A stretch of DNA of 44,419 nt from Armadillidium nasatum (taxonomy: Eukaryota; Arthropoda; Malacostraca; Isopoda; Armadillidiidae), in contig SEYY01005709.1 of NCBI GenBank assembly GCA_009176605.1, positions 1 to 44,419 of the forward strand. The letters run 5' to 3'. The translations under genes and the position numbers were made by a program. The notes under the pieces were generated by a model that saw nothing but the letters and a program-made list of their open reading frames with translations, was not told the DNA's origin and ran no database searches. Shown here piece by piece: positions 22,939-44,400 of this stretch. The first letter of the stretch is position 1; every line of letters starts with the position of its first letter.

Positions 22939-23031
22939 AGTATTGTAGGGCAAGATGCACAAACTATTACTTTTAAACAACACGTTGTAACAAAAGTGGT
23001 GTTGGTTCGAATGCTCGAAAGTAATTTATGA
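22939..23031 (+). CDS. Candidate alternative terminal exon downstream of Sufu
   Basis: A good acceptor (T-run, then GTTTAG) is followed by a 30-codon open stretch SIVGQDAQTITFKQHVVTKV... ending in TGA. It is in the phase left by exon 9 (phase 0), so exon 9 could splice to it, replacing exon 10. I do not recognise the peptide, and it does not resemble the known SUFU C-terminus. It may be chance or part of another element. Confidence 0.25.
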   Translation, partial: SIVGQDAQTITFKQHVVTKVVLVRMLESNL

Positions 23032-23383
23032 AGAAATATTACAACTACTAAGTTTTATTGATGGTTTGTAAGATTGGTTGTTATGATATCAATAGGTTCA
23101 TGGTTACCTATTACTCTCGTAGTTTTTTACCTGTAGTACACGTAGTTTTTTTTTTTTTTTCTTTTTATTGGTGTGAAAACAGGATGTTAGGCCCTTCCAC
23201 TCTATCCCTTTTGGTTTAAATATTTTATAGCATACAAATTATAGTTATTTAAATATTTAGTTTTCACTACTTACATATCTTAAGTAGTATAAAAATAGTA
23301 TTTTTATAGTTTGAAATTTTAATTTTCAATTTATATATGTACAAAATTAAGAATAGGAATATTTTTTTTTATTGTTAATGAGG

Positions 23384-24490
<1,107 letters not shown>

Positions 24491-24499
24491 AATAAATAA

Positions 24500-27400
24500 A
24501 AATATAATCATAAAGGGAGGGAATGGTTAATTGAATATTTAGCCAGGATTTTTGTTTTATTTATTTTGTATTTTAAGTTATGTAAAATTTTAAGAGAAAA
24601 GTAGGTGGTTATGATGACTACGATTTTCTTTTTCTTCTATTTGGTATACAAGGCTTCTTCTGAACCGTTCTCAGATTTTCATTATAAGTTTGTGTTGAGA
24701 AGTTTGTTTTTCTTCTCTTCTAAGTTTTGCTTTCGCCAATTTTTAGGGAATTAGGGTAACTTCAATGAGTTCTTCATAGTTTTATTTGTTATCCTTCAAA
24801 ATGGGGTTACTTCCTGTTGTTCTATTCAGGGTACTAAGAATTTGTGTTCTCTTAAGGTGGGGGTTAAAAACCATTGTCATTTTGTTCATCTTTAGGGACC
24901 GTAAACAAGAGCGAATGAAAGCAAATGAATTTTTTAATGGGGGAAGTAAGTTGAAAAGTAGTATGGTTTTGAGAATAATGTTCGAGCTTGTGCCTTTATA
25001 CTTTGCAAAATGTACTCTAAAAAATGGCCTTATTTGTTAATTATAAATAGTTAACCTATTTTTTCCTACTGGAAATGTTTTAAGATTGTAGTTTTAACAA
25101 ATTTTTTGTTTCTCAGTTATAATTTATCTCATTTTCGAGAATCTCAGTTTGTAATTAGATTTTGTTGTATAAATTTATAATAAAAATTTCTAATTTCTTA
25201 TATAAGATCTTTTTCAGAAAACCTAATTTTGTTTCTTAGTGATTTTAACGTATTGTAGTTTAAATACCATTATACATTGTAATTAAACTACTAACTAGCC
25301 GAGTGATTGGATAGAACACCTTATTAGAGTAATTAGAGGTTGAGATTAATAGCTTTATTAATTTAGTTGTAGAGAGTCATTAACTTTTCCATATAGTTAA
25401 TAAGTTAGTCATTTAATTCTCTCCTTGCATTGGGATAGAAACTAATGAAGAAGATGGTGGTCTATTCAAACTCTTTAATTTACTTTCGCTCTTGCACCCT
25501 CAGATATTCAAAAACTTAATCATATCGCCTTACGAGGGTTCGATTTTTTTTCCGTTTTCTTGGGTAGGAAAACTACCTTGATGCCTGGAAGAATATCTTG
25601 ATGAATGGTAACAATAGAAATAGTTTTTTTAATATGGAAGTTGAAGATTTGTAAAATGATGCAAGTTTACTTCTGGCAGAGCAGCATTACCACTCAATTC
25701 AAGAACTTCAGTTGCGAGATATACTAGAATTAAGTGCCGATACGTTTGACGTATTTCCTTTATTTTTAAAAAAGATTAAAAAGACTAAGTAAGTTCAACT
25801 GGGAATTCTAAACTGGCACGACTTGTACTCTGTAGACTGTTGAACAGAAATGAGAATAGGATTAACGATTGTTATATACCCAACTGGAAAGGATTTAATT
25901 TAGTTTAGAAAAAAAAATCTTTAAGGTAAGTACTATCGTTTGTCAGCTTCCTCCAACATTTCAGGAAATCTGAACAAGACTCGAGTTGTGGAACCAAATG
26001 ACATAACAATGTGCTCAGATTATAAACATTTTCTTGCAAATTATTCAACATAAGAAGAGAGGACTTTACTATTATCGCTGGTGATATCTAATAAAGAAGG
26101 CTTACACTTATTGGGTGATGTTAATTATAAAATATCAAATTTTTGGTATAGAAACACATTTTTTTCAACAGTGACCCAGGCAACGACTGCAAGTATGTTT
26201 ATGGTGAACCATAGTACATAATGGAGGGTAATTGAACCTTTCTTTCTTGAGAATGGAGAAAAACTGAATGCTTTTTTTTGTTATATAACTTTCTTTAACT
26301 AGCTGTAAATGACATCGATAATCATTGTTGTGGCTGTTAAACATTAAATCTTTGGAAATGTAATGATTCTAATCACTTCATGTGATGGCAGTATTAAGTA
26401 ACTATCAAGGCCAATCAATATATTTAACTGTTCTTAACCTTGAAGATATTTAAAAAATAATCGTTGAAAAAGGATCTACAACATTTTTTTTTTTTTTTAA
26501 AGCAGACGATTGAAAGGAATTTGCATTAAATAAAATAGAAAACATATTTGAAACAACGCACATGAAATAGAGACTAACGTTATGGTTATGGACAACGTTC
26601 TGTTGAAGACAAAATCCGTGTATTTTTACTGAGGGAGGAAATCTGAATGATCTTATATTCAACGAAAGAAATACTTAAATTTTGTCTCGGATATGTGTTA
26701 AGGCCTTAAGATCATTTTTTATTTTTGAGATAAAATTTATCATTGAAGGTTCCAGCATGAATTTGAGGAATTTTCATAATTGGGTGAGATACGTATTTTT
26801 GAATTGTAAATTCCTCTAGTGTTAATAGTTTCGGAACTTCTTAGACCCTTTTTCTTTTTTAACCGATCTTTCCTTGACGGATGGCACAAACTTTCACGAA
26901 TATTTCAGAAAGACCATATCTTAAAATTCATTATATAATAATGTATATATATCTCTATGAAAAAAAAAGTTGTATCCCAAATATCTTAAAATCATTGCAT
27001 GGTTTTTGTGATAGTATTACTTGAAAAAAAAATTTGTATCTCAAATTTCTAAATATTAAAAGTTATTTTTTCCCAAATATTTTGACTCTCAACTCATTTC
27101 TGTGGATACATATTAAAAATCTGAACAATGATATTTGCATTATCCAAATTTTCACCCTAAAAATTTTTTTTTTTTAAATAACGTTATTGTCTCGACCAAT
27201 CTAACCCAACTTTCTGGAATGCTGCAGAAAGACCTATTTTTAAAAATTCTCGTTCAGAATTTTAATATGTATGAGAAATGAGCGGCGTTAAAATATTTAG
27301 GGGAAAATAATTATTTTTAATAGTTTTATAAATTTTTTTCCCAGAATATTTTGGGCTACTTTTTTTTTTTTTTAACGATATTTTTCAAAATTTCTGTGAT

Positions 27401-28127
27401 GAACCTTTAGAAATGGTCTTCCTGTAGTGTTCCTGAAAATTTGGGCAAGAACGGTCATGGAAAAAAAAAAAAAAAGGTTATTAAAAAAGTTGGGTATATG
27501 GATCTCGGAAACTAACACTTCATAAATTTTACAAGAATGAAAAAAAAAAAAAAAAAAAATAAATATATTTTCACCGAATTATAAACATGAACCAAAATTT
27601 GATATTTGTAACTCGATTAAAAATTGTATTCCAAAAATAGAAAATAAAGGTTTGTACTCCCTTTATTAAGTAACATTAAATTTATACTTGTTTAATAAAT
27701 TCTGTTTTATTTATTTTTACACTCCATCCGTGAATAGAAGTTTGCCTGTGAGTGACGGTAAGGCAACAACAACAACAAAAATTTGCTTTGCAAGTACAGC
27801 TTTGGGCTTACTAAGTAAACGCTTGAGATCTTTCTATAAATATTTCGCCCCTTTTTTCAAGATTTTCAAGTAAATTTTCTTGAATACAGTTATTTACTCC
27901 TCCCCGATGGTTATAGTTTTTAAATTCTCGAAACTTGCTACTTCCCCTAACTTATTAAAAAGACGTATAATTATGACCGTCATGTAGTCCTCAAACTTAT
28001 AAGGTGGTTTTTGTACCGCCTTTGCGAACTGTATCGTTTCTGCCTATCGACTAATTCTCTCCCTTCTTTGTAGGTACATTTCATTCGCTTAGCAAGTATC
28101 GAAAAAAGTACTACTTAACCTAGTGCT
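24500..28127. other. Long stretch without a recognised gene
   Basis: AT-rich with many homopolymers. Short open stretches exist (24786-25040, 26450-26662 on the - strand, 27688-27873) but none resembles a known protein. Near 25665-25790 the + strand gives LLAEQHYHSIQELQLRDILE followed by a few more sensible codons, possibly a worn piece of an unknown gene or element. Between 26840 and 27480 phrases such as TTTCxGAAxxxTxCAGAAAGACC recur in diverged form, suggesting an old repeat. Confidence 0.5.
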
Positions 28128-29290
28128 GTAACTGCTGACCTCCCACCACTCCCTTTGTACTGCCAGATAACCGATTATTTTACAGAGAAGGAACGGAGAC
28201 CAGTTTTGGTTTCGACTGATCTCCAAGAGCGTCTATAGAAAAGTGACTGGCGTGGCCCACCCACCACGCCCTTTGTACTGCACTTTCTTATATACAGTCG
28301 TTTAGCAGGGTTGCCTGCCAGATGCACGATAATTTACTGAGTAGGAATAGAGACCAGGTTTGGTTTCGACTGATCTCCAAGAGCGTCTATAGAAAAGTGA
28401 CTGGCGTGGCCCACCCACCACGCCCTTTGTACTGCACTTTCTTATATACAGTCGTTTAGCAGGGGTTGCCTGCCAGATGCACGATAATTGACTGGCTGAA
28501 TTATTTCAGCGAGGGTTGCCTCCTGCCAGATGCACGATAATTTAATGAGAAGAATGAAGAGAGACGAGTTGGTTTCGACTGACCTCCAAGAGCTTTTATA
28601 TTCGACTGGCTGACGTCGCCCACCCACCACTCCCTTAGTAGCGCTTTTTCTTATATACTGTCGTTTAGCAAGGGTTGCCGCCTGCCAGATGCACGATAAT
28701 TTACTGAGTAGGAATAGAGACCAGTTTTGGTTTCGACTGATCTCCAAGAGCGTCTATAGAAAAGTGACTGGCGTGGCCCACCCACCACGCCCTTTGTACT
28801 GCACTTTCTTATATACAGTCGTTTAGCAGGGTTGCCTGCCAGATGCACGATAATTGACTGGCTGAATTATTTCAGCGAGGGTTGCCTCCTGCCAGATGCA
28901 CGATAATTTACTGAGAAGAATGAAGAGAGACGAGGAGTTTTGACTGACTTCCAAGAGCGTTTATAGTCGACTGGCTGACGTTGCCCACCCACCTCTCCCT
29001 TTGTAGCTGCTTTTTCTTATATACTGTCGTTTAGCAAGGGTTGCCGCCTGCCAGATGCACGATAATTTACTGAGTAGGAACGAGAGACCAGTTTTGGTTT
29101 CGACTGATCTCCAAGAGCGTCTATAGAAAAGTGACTGGCGTGGCCCGCCCATCACGCCCTTTGTACTGCACTTTCTTATATACAGTCGTTTAGCAGGGTT
29201 GCCTGCCAGATGCACGATAATTTACTGAGTAGGAATAGAGACCAGTTTTGGTTTCGACTGATCTCCAAGAGCGTCTATAGAAAAGTGATT
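28128..29290. repeat. Higher-order tandem repeat, 366-bp unit of 154+53+159 bp
   Basis: A box TGCCAGATGCACGATAAT recurs at about 28320, 28475, 28528, 28687, 28841, 28894, 29053 and 29208. The intervals run 154, 53, 159, 154, 53, 159, 155 bp, so three sub-blocks form a repeating 366-bp unit. The 154-bp blocks carry GATCTCCAAGAGCGTCTATA and GTGACTGGCGTGGCCC. The 159-bp blocks are a related variant. The unit is GC-richer than its surroundings. The array starts with a degenerate copy and ends abruptly at about 29290. The family is unknown to me. Confidence 0.92.
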
Positions 29291-29490
29291 TTAAAAATTT
29301 ATTCACACCTCCCGGGTTTCTTACTTTACCTAGAGGTGTTCTCCCTTGTATAGAGTATATGGGATAATTCAACCAACTTCTTAAAAGGGTTGTCTAGGGC
29401 CTTTCGTAACAACTTTCCAGCTCTCGATGACTGAATGCTTCATCACTAAGCCACGGAAACTGGTATAAATATCTTCAGACCTGTGTTCAA
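29291..29490 (+). pseudogene. Small jockey-like RT C-terminal remnant
   Basis: Read with shifts, it shows the GVLPCIEYMG block (GVLPCMEYASHIWG in better copies) and a following VV-GLS stretch. It lies directly after the tandem repeat and before the mariner remnant. Confidence 0.45.
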
Positions 29491-29639
29491 AAGATTGAAG
29501 ATTGTAGAATAGATTTGACACGCGAACGGGATAGTTATTTGGTTTCACTGTTGTGGAGTGATAGAAAAATGGAAGCTGGTAGTGATATTTTGTTGAAGCA
29601 AAGTGCAGTGTTTGAAATTTTGCATGCCGAAGGTGTACA

Positions 29640-30240
29640 GAATTTCTTCAAAATCTTGTAAACGGGAGACAAAAAGTGAGTCCACCACTACGAGCCTCCA
29701 TGGAATTCTGACATCCAAGCTCACCTGGCGTACGAAAGTTTACGACTCGACCCTCGGCTGGTAAATTCATGATGACAGCATTCTGGGATGTGTGGAGGGC
29801 CTCTTCTATTCTGAATATTTGCTGAAGGGCATGACTGTAAAGTCCGATCGTTATTGTGAAACTCTCCAGAAATTGGAAAACCGTGTTCGTCGAATAAGGC
29901 CAAACCGTACCCTTTTCCTCCTGCATCATGACGATGATCGACCACATCGCAGTGCCCAGATGCTTCAACGCTTGAACTTCGAAGTCATAGATCACCAACC
30001 CTACAGTCCTGATATGGCTCCCAGTGATTTTCACTCATTTCCAAAGTTGAAAGAGTCTCCTGGTAGTGAGATTTGGTTCAACTGATGAGGTAAAGAAAGA
30101 GGTATGAGGTTGTTTCCGGAAAACGGATCAAGACTTCTTTTCAACCTGTTTCGAGAAGTGGGTTCAACGTTTGTAGAAATTTATTGATGTTCGAGATTAT
30201 GTAGAAAAATAATATTACATGTTCATTGAATAAACCTTTG
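29640..30240 (+). pseudogene. Mariner transposase remnant
   Basis: The + strand with two or three frameshifts gives HPSSPGVRKFTTRPSAGKFM, MTAFWDV, EYLLKGMTVKSDRYCETLQK, RPNRTLFLLHHDDDRPH and PYSPDMAPSDFHSFPKLKES, followed by a C-terminal DYVEK-like stretch. The HHD block with DDDRPH and the YSPDMAPSDFH motif (third catalytic Asp) are mariner hallmarks. The N-terminal DNA-binding half and the terminal repeats are not recognised. Non-functional. Confidence 0.88.
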
Positions 30241-30283
30241 ACCTTCTTTCAGTCGGTTTCATTACCTTATCTACAGTGTATGA

Positions 30284-30284
<1 letters not shown>

Positions 30285-30314
<30 letters not shown>

Positions 30315-30345
30315 TAAAAAAAAAAAAAACACACACACACACACA
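30285..30345. repeat. (TAA)n, A-run and (CA)n microsatellites
   Basis: Three simple repeats in a row: TAA trinucleotides, about 13 A, then CA dinucleotides. Confidence 0.9.
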
Positions 30346-31640
30346 GAATAGGAGTTACTTTTCAGCCTACCTTCGTATTATCGCTGTTACAGCAGACACG
30401 TCGTCTCATGAAATCTCTAATCACATACTTCCTCCTGAGCGGATGTTCAATTATACTGAAAAAAGCCCGTTATTTTATAGTTTTAGTGCCGAAAAACAAT
30501 CGCTCTCGACCAAATGTTCTAATCTCTACTCTTCTGTTTTTGAATTCATTTATACCTGGTTGATCAAAATAAAAATTTATCATTCTTGATTGTTTTCAAC
30601 GAAAGCAACGCTTCTGTGGAGTGGCACAAGTCTTTCTATTTCGATTCTGGTCCTCTCTGATTTCATATCTGGCAACACTAAAGCTATTGGACACCTCTTT
30701 AATTGTACCAAAACGAGTTTTTCAGTTCTGTTATATTCTCAACTCGCCCTCTACTGTTCATTTAAGATGTTCCTTCAACTATTACTACCTTGTACTGATT
30801 TTTTTTTTTTTTTTTTTTTTTTGAAAACCAACCAATTAAAGCAGCAATACTAATTAGGAGTCTACAAACTTTCCACCTTATATTTTAATACGATTGCCAA
30901 TCTATACAAAATTTATCTGTGCAGTTTGCTGTACTGACGATCCTAAAAAGAAACTTTAAGTAGAACAGCTTTAGTCTTCTTACTCTGAAATAATTATTTT
31001 AAGGTTACTTAAATATTCACAACCACCAGTACCTTTCCCTTAGCTCTGAAGTAACTGGCGAGATCACATAACATTTACTGACCTCGAGCAGTCTGCTCTG
31101 CTTCCTACTCTCTTATTCTCCTAGAATTTCTTGGAAGATTATCCCATCATTCTTAGCATTTCCACTTCAAATCTTTCGTGGGCAAGTTTGACACTGGTGC
31201 TGCAAAAACGATATAACCTTTGGTCGTACTACTTTGGTTTCCATCTAAAATTATTCTTTCCGCCCCTTCAACTATTCATAAACTGCATGTGTGTTATTTG
31301 CGTAAGGAACTTTTTTCATATTCAACATAGGCTTCAAAAATCCCTAAACTCATGCAATTTCTATTTCATTATGTAAAGTAGAAAATCTGTTAACCGCAAT
31401 ACTAAAATTAATTTCTCTGGTTTCTTATTTTTCTTCATTCATTTTAAAAAAATTTTGAAATGAAGAATAGGATAGTTCAGCTCGTAACTTTTTTAAAAAC
31501 GGTAACTACATTTTTTATTATTATTATCTACAGCTCTCATGACGGTCTTACCTTCCAGCTTCTACAGCTGAACTCTTAGCTTACTATTTTTGATTTTTCA
31601 AGTTATTCATTTTCTTTTGACTTCAGCATTACACCAAAAT
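30346..31640. other. Intergenic stretch with faint retroelement traces
   Basis: Near 30350-30440 there is a weak match to the jockey-like C-terminal block (AYLRYYRCYS, then TSSHEISNHILPP in another frame). The rest, including an ORF at 30590-30853 ending in a T-run, is unrecognised. Confidence 0.4.
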
Positions 31641-31654
31641 ATCTTCTGCGAACT

Positions 31655-31950
31655 TAATACTTATTCGAATATGGCCCAAACGAGATCAGTACTCTAGTTC
31701 ACAAAACTAGTTTCCGAGCTTGCGTCTTTCCTTTCCTTTCGCCCATCAACTTGGACCTTCTTTCCTGCCAAAAGTGCCGCTTATATGAGCCAAAAATAGG
31801 GGTGAGTTCATTTTCACTCTCTAAGACCAAACCGTATCGTTTTCTTCTTATCATAACAATGGTCAACATTACAGTGCCCAGACGCTTCAGAAGCTTCAAC
31901 GCTTGAACTTCGAGGCCACCCTACTGCCTTAATCTCCGTTCTTCCAAAAT
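31655..31950 (+). pseudogene. Second, more decayed mariner remnant
   Basis: Bases 31828-31915 closely parallel 29898-29990 of the first mariner remnant (RPNR block, then the CAGTGCCCAGACGCTTCAGA-type stretch). It has frameshifts and is short. Confidence 0.65.
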
Positions 31951-32059
31951 TTTCGGAATCTACCAATAAAGATTTACAACTATGAATCTTTTTATCTGCC
32001 ATCATATAAATATAGCAGCTTCCATAACGAAAGTTCCTCTCTTACTTTATTCTATTCTT

Positions 32060-32330
32060 GCTAATACTAAAGCACCTAAAAATTAATTTCCACCCCCCCC
32101 TTAGTTACTTGCTTTATATAAGAATGGTGTTCTCCCTTGTATGGAATCTTTGGGATGGTTCAGCTCGTGCATCTTCTTAAAAGATAGTCTGAGTTTTCTC
32201 ACCAAACTCTTTTCATTCTCCGTAACCATCTGTTTCTTTTCTCCATCAGATATACTGTTCTTGTCTAACTCTTTAGTCACATTCCCCCTACCTCTCCTTG
32301 TGCCCGAGTAAAGCTTGAAATACTAATTCC
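32060..32330 (+). pseudogene. Jockey-like RT C-terminal remnant
   Basis: The + strand gives NGVLPCMESLGWFSSC, a decayed GVLPCMEYASHVWGGST block, then FLTKLFSFS. With the mariner remnant just upstream it repeats the mariner/jockey pairing seen at 29291-30240. Confidence 0.5.
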
Positions 32331-32339
32331 TCTTCGCAT

Positions 32340-32690
32340 CTAACACTACATACACTACTACAAAAATAAAATAAAAAAACGGTAGCGATCAGGTCACTTC
32401 CGTGTGCTGAGGCCGGAGGGAAGCACAACTATCCCCCAGGTATTGATCCACTCAGTCATACCAGTTTTACCCAGCTCAACTTCAGGAATCAAAACCCCCT
32501 TGCGGGGTCCCAATACACATACTCCAAATAACCGAATGTTTAAACTCTCCTTCCTTAATAAACAAGGTATTGAAGTCTACTCTGTAAAAATAATTTTATT
32601 ATGTAAACTGTATTCAATAGTTGCAAATATTTCTTTTCCTATTTTCATCGTACGTTTTTATTTTATGAAATCATTACACAAAAAATGGAT
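32340..32690. other. Unrecognised segment with an open frame
   Basis: The open frame from 32404 ([16 protein letters not shown], then [20 protein letters not shown]) is GC-richer than its neighbours and reads as protein-like for about 50 codons before continuing into the (TA)n array. Possibly part of a mobile element; I do not recognise it. Confidence 0.3.
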
Positions 32691-32696
32691 TTTACG

Positions 32697-32958
<262 letters not shown>

Positions 32959-33048
32959 AATATCAAATTTTAGTTAACAAATTTTTGTAATAATAATAAT
33001 AATGACGCTTGCCGATTTTGGGAGAGTTTAAACTTACCAAATATTGAG

Positions 33049-33112
33049 AGAGAGAGAGAGTGAGAGTTAGAGAGAGAGAGAGTGAGAGTTAGAGAGAAAG
33101 AGAGAGAATTAA
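33049..33112. repeat. GA-rich microsatellite
   Basis: GAGA runs with GTGAGAGTTAGAGA inserts that themselves repeat. Confidence 0.9.
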
Positions 33113-34722
33113 CCAATAGAGAATAGTATTGTCTAAAGATTTATACTTCATATATATATCTTAATTAAATGAAGATATTGTAAACTACACACAGGGTTTT
33201 GCCACAGTCCGAAACGTCTAAGTTAATGGCAGTATAAATCAATTCAATTTGTAGAATAAAAAAAAAAATTAAAACACTATAACAAGTACAAAACTCTTAA
33301 AATAATTAATCTGTAATATTCAAATTTGAATTTTTTAACCTTGTTATAACGGACTTTTGGCTTACCCTGTATTCATGTTATAATAATAATAGTATCATTT
33401 AATATAAATATAATCTGAATAAATAACAAAAATACTTTATATAAATTAGCATTGGCACACCTGTTGTAAGCTGAGATTAATAGTGGAAAATGCTTAGTCC
33501 CATCCTTTCCTTTCTTCACTTTGTACTGAGAAAATGATTTTATAAATAATATATAAAAAAAAATTTTATTTATATTAAATTTACCATTTTTATGACTAAA
33601 AATGTTATTTTTATTTTTTTTTTAATAATTAATTATTGCTTTTTTTTTCTTCCTTTTTTTTTAACCCATCCCCCCCCCAAAAAAAATTTATATTTTAAAC
33701 AAGGTTTTATGAATCCTATGCTTATGGAAATGCTTGCAGTATTATATTACAATATATAACATTCGTTGAAGTGGCTACAAATTAAGAAATAGTTAAGTAT
33801 CTTAGAGCTAAAAACAGAACTAGTAGTAATAGTAGTATAGTACTTGATAAAAATAATATAGTTAAAAACAATTATATAAAAAACCAACAAACAAAAAAAA
33901 AAAACAACAGAAATAATATACATCCAATAAAGATGGAAAAATAGTGAGTGATTATCAGTAGTCTCTTTTTTAATAATTATTTTTGCCCTCTAACATCGTC
34001 ATTAAAGTTTTGTCTTTGTCACAGGAATAAAATACTACGCCCAATGTTACAATGAACTAGTGAAAAAAATAGTACAAAAAAAAAAATGATTAAAAACAGT
34101 AAAATTAACTAAACTAATCACTAAAATGACAAGACTGGGAAAAGTAGAATGGTCTTCTGTGAAAAAATTTTAAATCAAACGAAAACAAAACGAAAACCTG
34201 CAATTAAAATTTAGATTGAAAGAGTTGTTACGTTTCTCCAGATTCAGACTACAAAATCCGGTGATAAACTGTATCTAATATTAAATAATGCAGTGATCCC
34301 CAAAGAACGAGTAGTTCTTTGTCAAAGAAAAGTGTCGTCAGGAGTCCTCGTCATGAGATAGGCTTATTTGAGAATATTTTACTATGACCCAAAGATATTA
34401 TGTTTCATTTCACAGATTAAAATAAATCCATTTTTTAATTAATTTAAACATTTCCTTCGAAACGTCCCAGTCCACATCAACACCACAAAATGGGATTACA
34501 GTATTCGTATCCTGCTACAGGAATGTCTTAAAGTCCTACATGTCATTACAGTAATATGATAAAAGTCGTTTCCTAAAAGACAGGAAATCGAGTCTAGACT
34601 GAAGAAAGTTTTTAACAACAAAAACAAAATTTAAAAAAAAAAAAAAAAAAAATTTAAAGGTCCTATCACGCTTAAGAGAGTGAAGCCATGTTAATTATCT
34701 CTATGCTAAAAAATGCTATCTC
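33113..34722. other. Intergenic AT-rich stretch, nothing recognised
   Basis: Many homopolymers and no conserved coding block. It lies 3' of both flanking genes' coding ends. Confidence 0.6.
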
Positions 34723-34860
<138 letters not shown>

Positions 34861-35361
34861 ACATGCAATTATGTTTCCAGGAAGACAATAATACTAATAA
34901 TTATAATAATAATAAATAAATAAATAAATAGATCACTTAATGTAAAAGTATAATAATATATAACGTAAGAAATTAATTCACACCATTCACAATATCTTAT
35001 ATTCTTTATTATTAGTTTTCGCCATATCAAAATTATTACACACACACTTACACACGCGCGAGTCATCTCAATTCAAATAATAATAATAATCCTAATAATA
35101 ATAATAATGAACAATAATATCGGTTGACTTTTTTTGTTTTCCTTTAGTTTTGAATGTCAAATTGGCAATGACGAAAAAATGAGTAGACAGATTTTTTAGA
35201 CCTTTGACAGGCTGAAGTAACACCGTTCATACTATTACGCTTTACACTTACTAGCGTGCACGCCCACTCTCAGACAAAAAAAATTATAATAATTATCCCA
35301 ATATTAAAACAACATAACAACCACTTCTATTATAATAATAATAATAATGGACATTAAAATC

Positions 35362-43375
<8,014 letters not shown>

Positions 43376-43723
43376 CTATAATTGAGAAAATATCTTATAA
43401 TAAAAATAATAATAATAATAATAATAATAATGTTAAAAAATCCAAAATCTTATCAACTTAATATCAATTCATAAATTTGTATTACCTTGCAATATAATTA
43501 CATACTTTTAAAAGACATTATAAGAGTCTCAACACACATTATTATTATTATTATTGCAGTGACGGTGGCATTCCCTTCACTATAATCTTTACCTATCCAT
43601 CGATGTGCATCATCCATGGTCTGCCTGTCTGTCTCAATCTTTACTCCCCAAGATTCAAGAGGGACAAACACTCTCTGGCTGCTGCCTTCTCCTAATGTGT
43701 CCAACAAACAATTTCATTTCGTT

Positions 43724-43726
<3 letters not shown>
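43376..43726. other. RIC1 intron, possible retroelement end
   Basis: The - strand gives LDTLGEGSSQRVFVPLESWG and then KIETDRQTMDDAHRWIG, a protein-like stretch lying between two ATT/TAA microsatellites. I do not recognise it; it may be the 3' end of an element with a (TAA)n tail. Confidence 0.35.

Positions 43727-43795
<69 letters not shown>
43727..43795. repeat. (ATT)n microsatellite
   Basis: About 23 uninterrupted ATT units. On the - strand this is a (TAA)n run directly following a LINE remnant. Confidence 0.97.
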
Positions 43796-43796
<1 letters not shown>

Positions 43797-43879
43797 TGTT
43801 TATTCACTCGAGTATCCATTCATTTGTTATCGCTTCGGCACTGGAAACTTACAAAATCTTCTTCAGAACCACAGTTCAG

Positions 43880-44400
43880 CTGCTTTTAGGCTCTTTTTAG
43901 TCTCTTTTCGTCTACCATGTTTATAGTGATTGCCTAACATTCATACCACATAGTATTTAGTGAATCTTTCCTTTGTGCTTACTAAGTTGAGTTTTATCTT
44001 ATTGGTAATCTTGACTTTATTTCTTATCTTAAATTCATCCTTATTTATTCCATTCCAACTAATACTTCCTAGATGGGTAAACTTGTCAACCTATTTAACC
44101 AAGTTTCCTTCTTTTAGAAAAAAATAATCCCTACGGCTTCCATTTCTTTATCATAACCATAATTTCTGTTTTTGCTTATTTTTTTTTCCTAACCATTAAC
44201 TTTACTTGCCTTGACTAGCATATCCAGAAAACATCAGTAATTTTTTTCTCTCAAAATAATCTCATCATTATAAAGCTATTAAAGTTGAGTAAAACTTACC
44301 ACTTCATACAACCTTTTCGGACACCTTTCCTAATACAGTGCCATTCTGATACACCATCCTCCATTTTAACAACAGTTTTCTGTATTCAACTGAGGTTCTT
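43880..44400 (-). pseudogene. Decayed LINE reverse transcriptase fragment
   Basis: On the - strand with many stops: a GVSEWHCIRKGVRKGC block (RT GVRQGC motif), KTEIMVM, then VDKFTHLGSIS and NKVKITNKIKLN. This is the usual order of KTE-x-M and VDKFxYLGS in endonuclease/RT LINEs. The catalytic FADD is not recognisable. It resembles the type of element at 23529-24490 more than the jockey-like ones. Confidence 0.65.

Noticed and set aside
28128-29290. Tandem repeat as a CRISPR array
   Set aside because: The intervening sequences are themselves repeated, unit lengths are too large, and the setting is a eukaryotic genome with spliced genes.
29648-30034. - strand frame of 128 codons across the mariner region
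   Set aside because: It is the complement of the mariner coding blocks, which read on the + strand.
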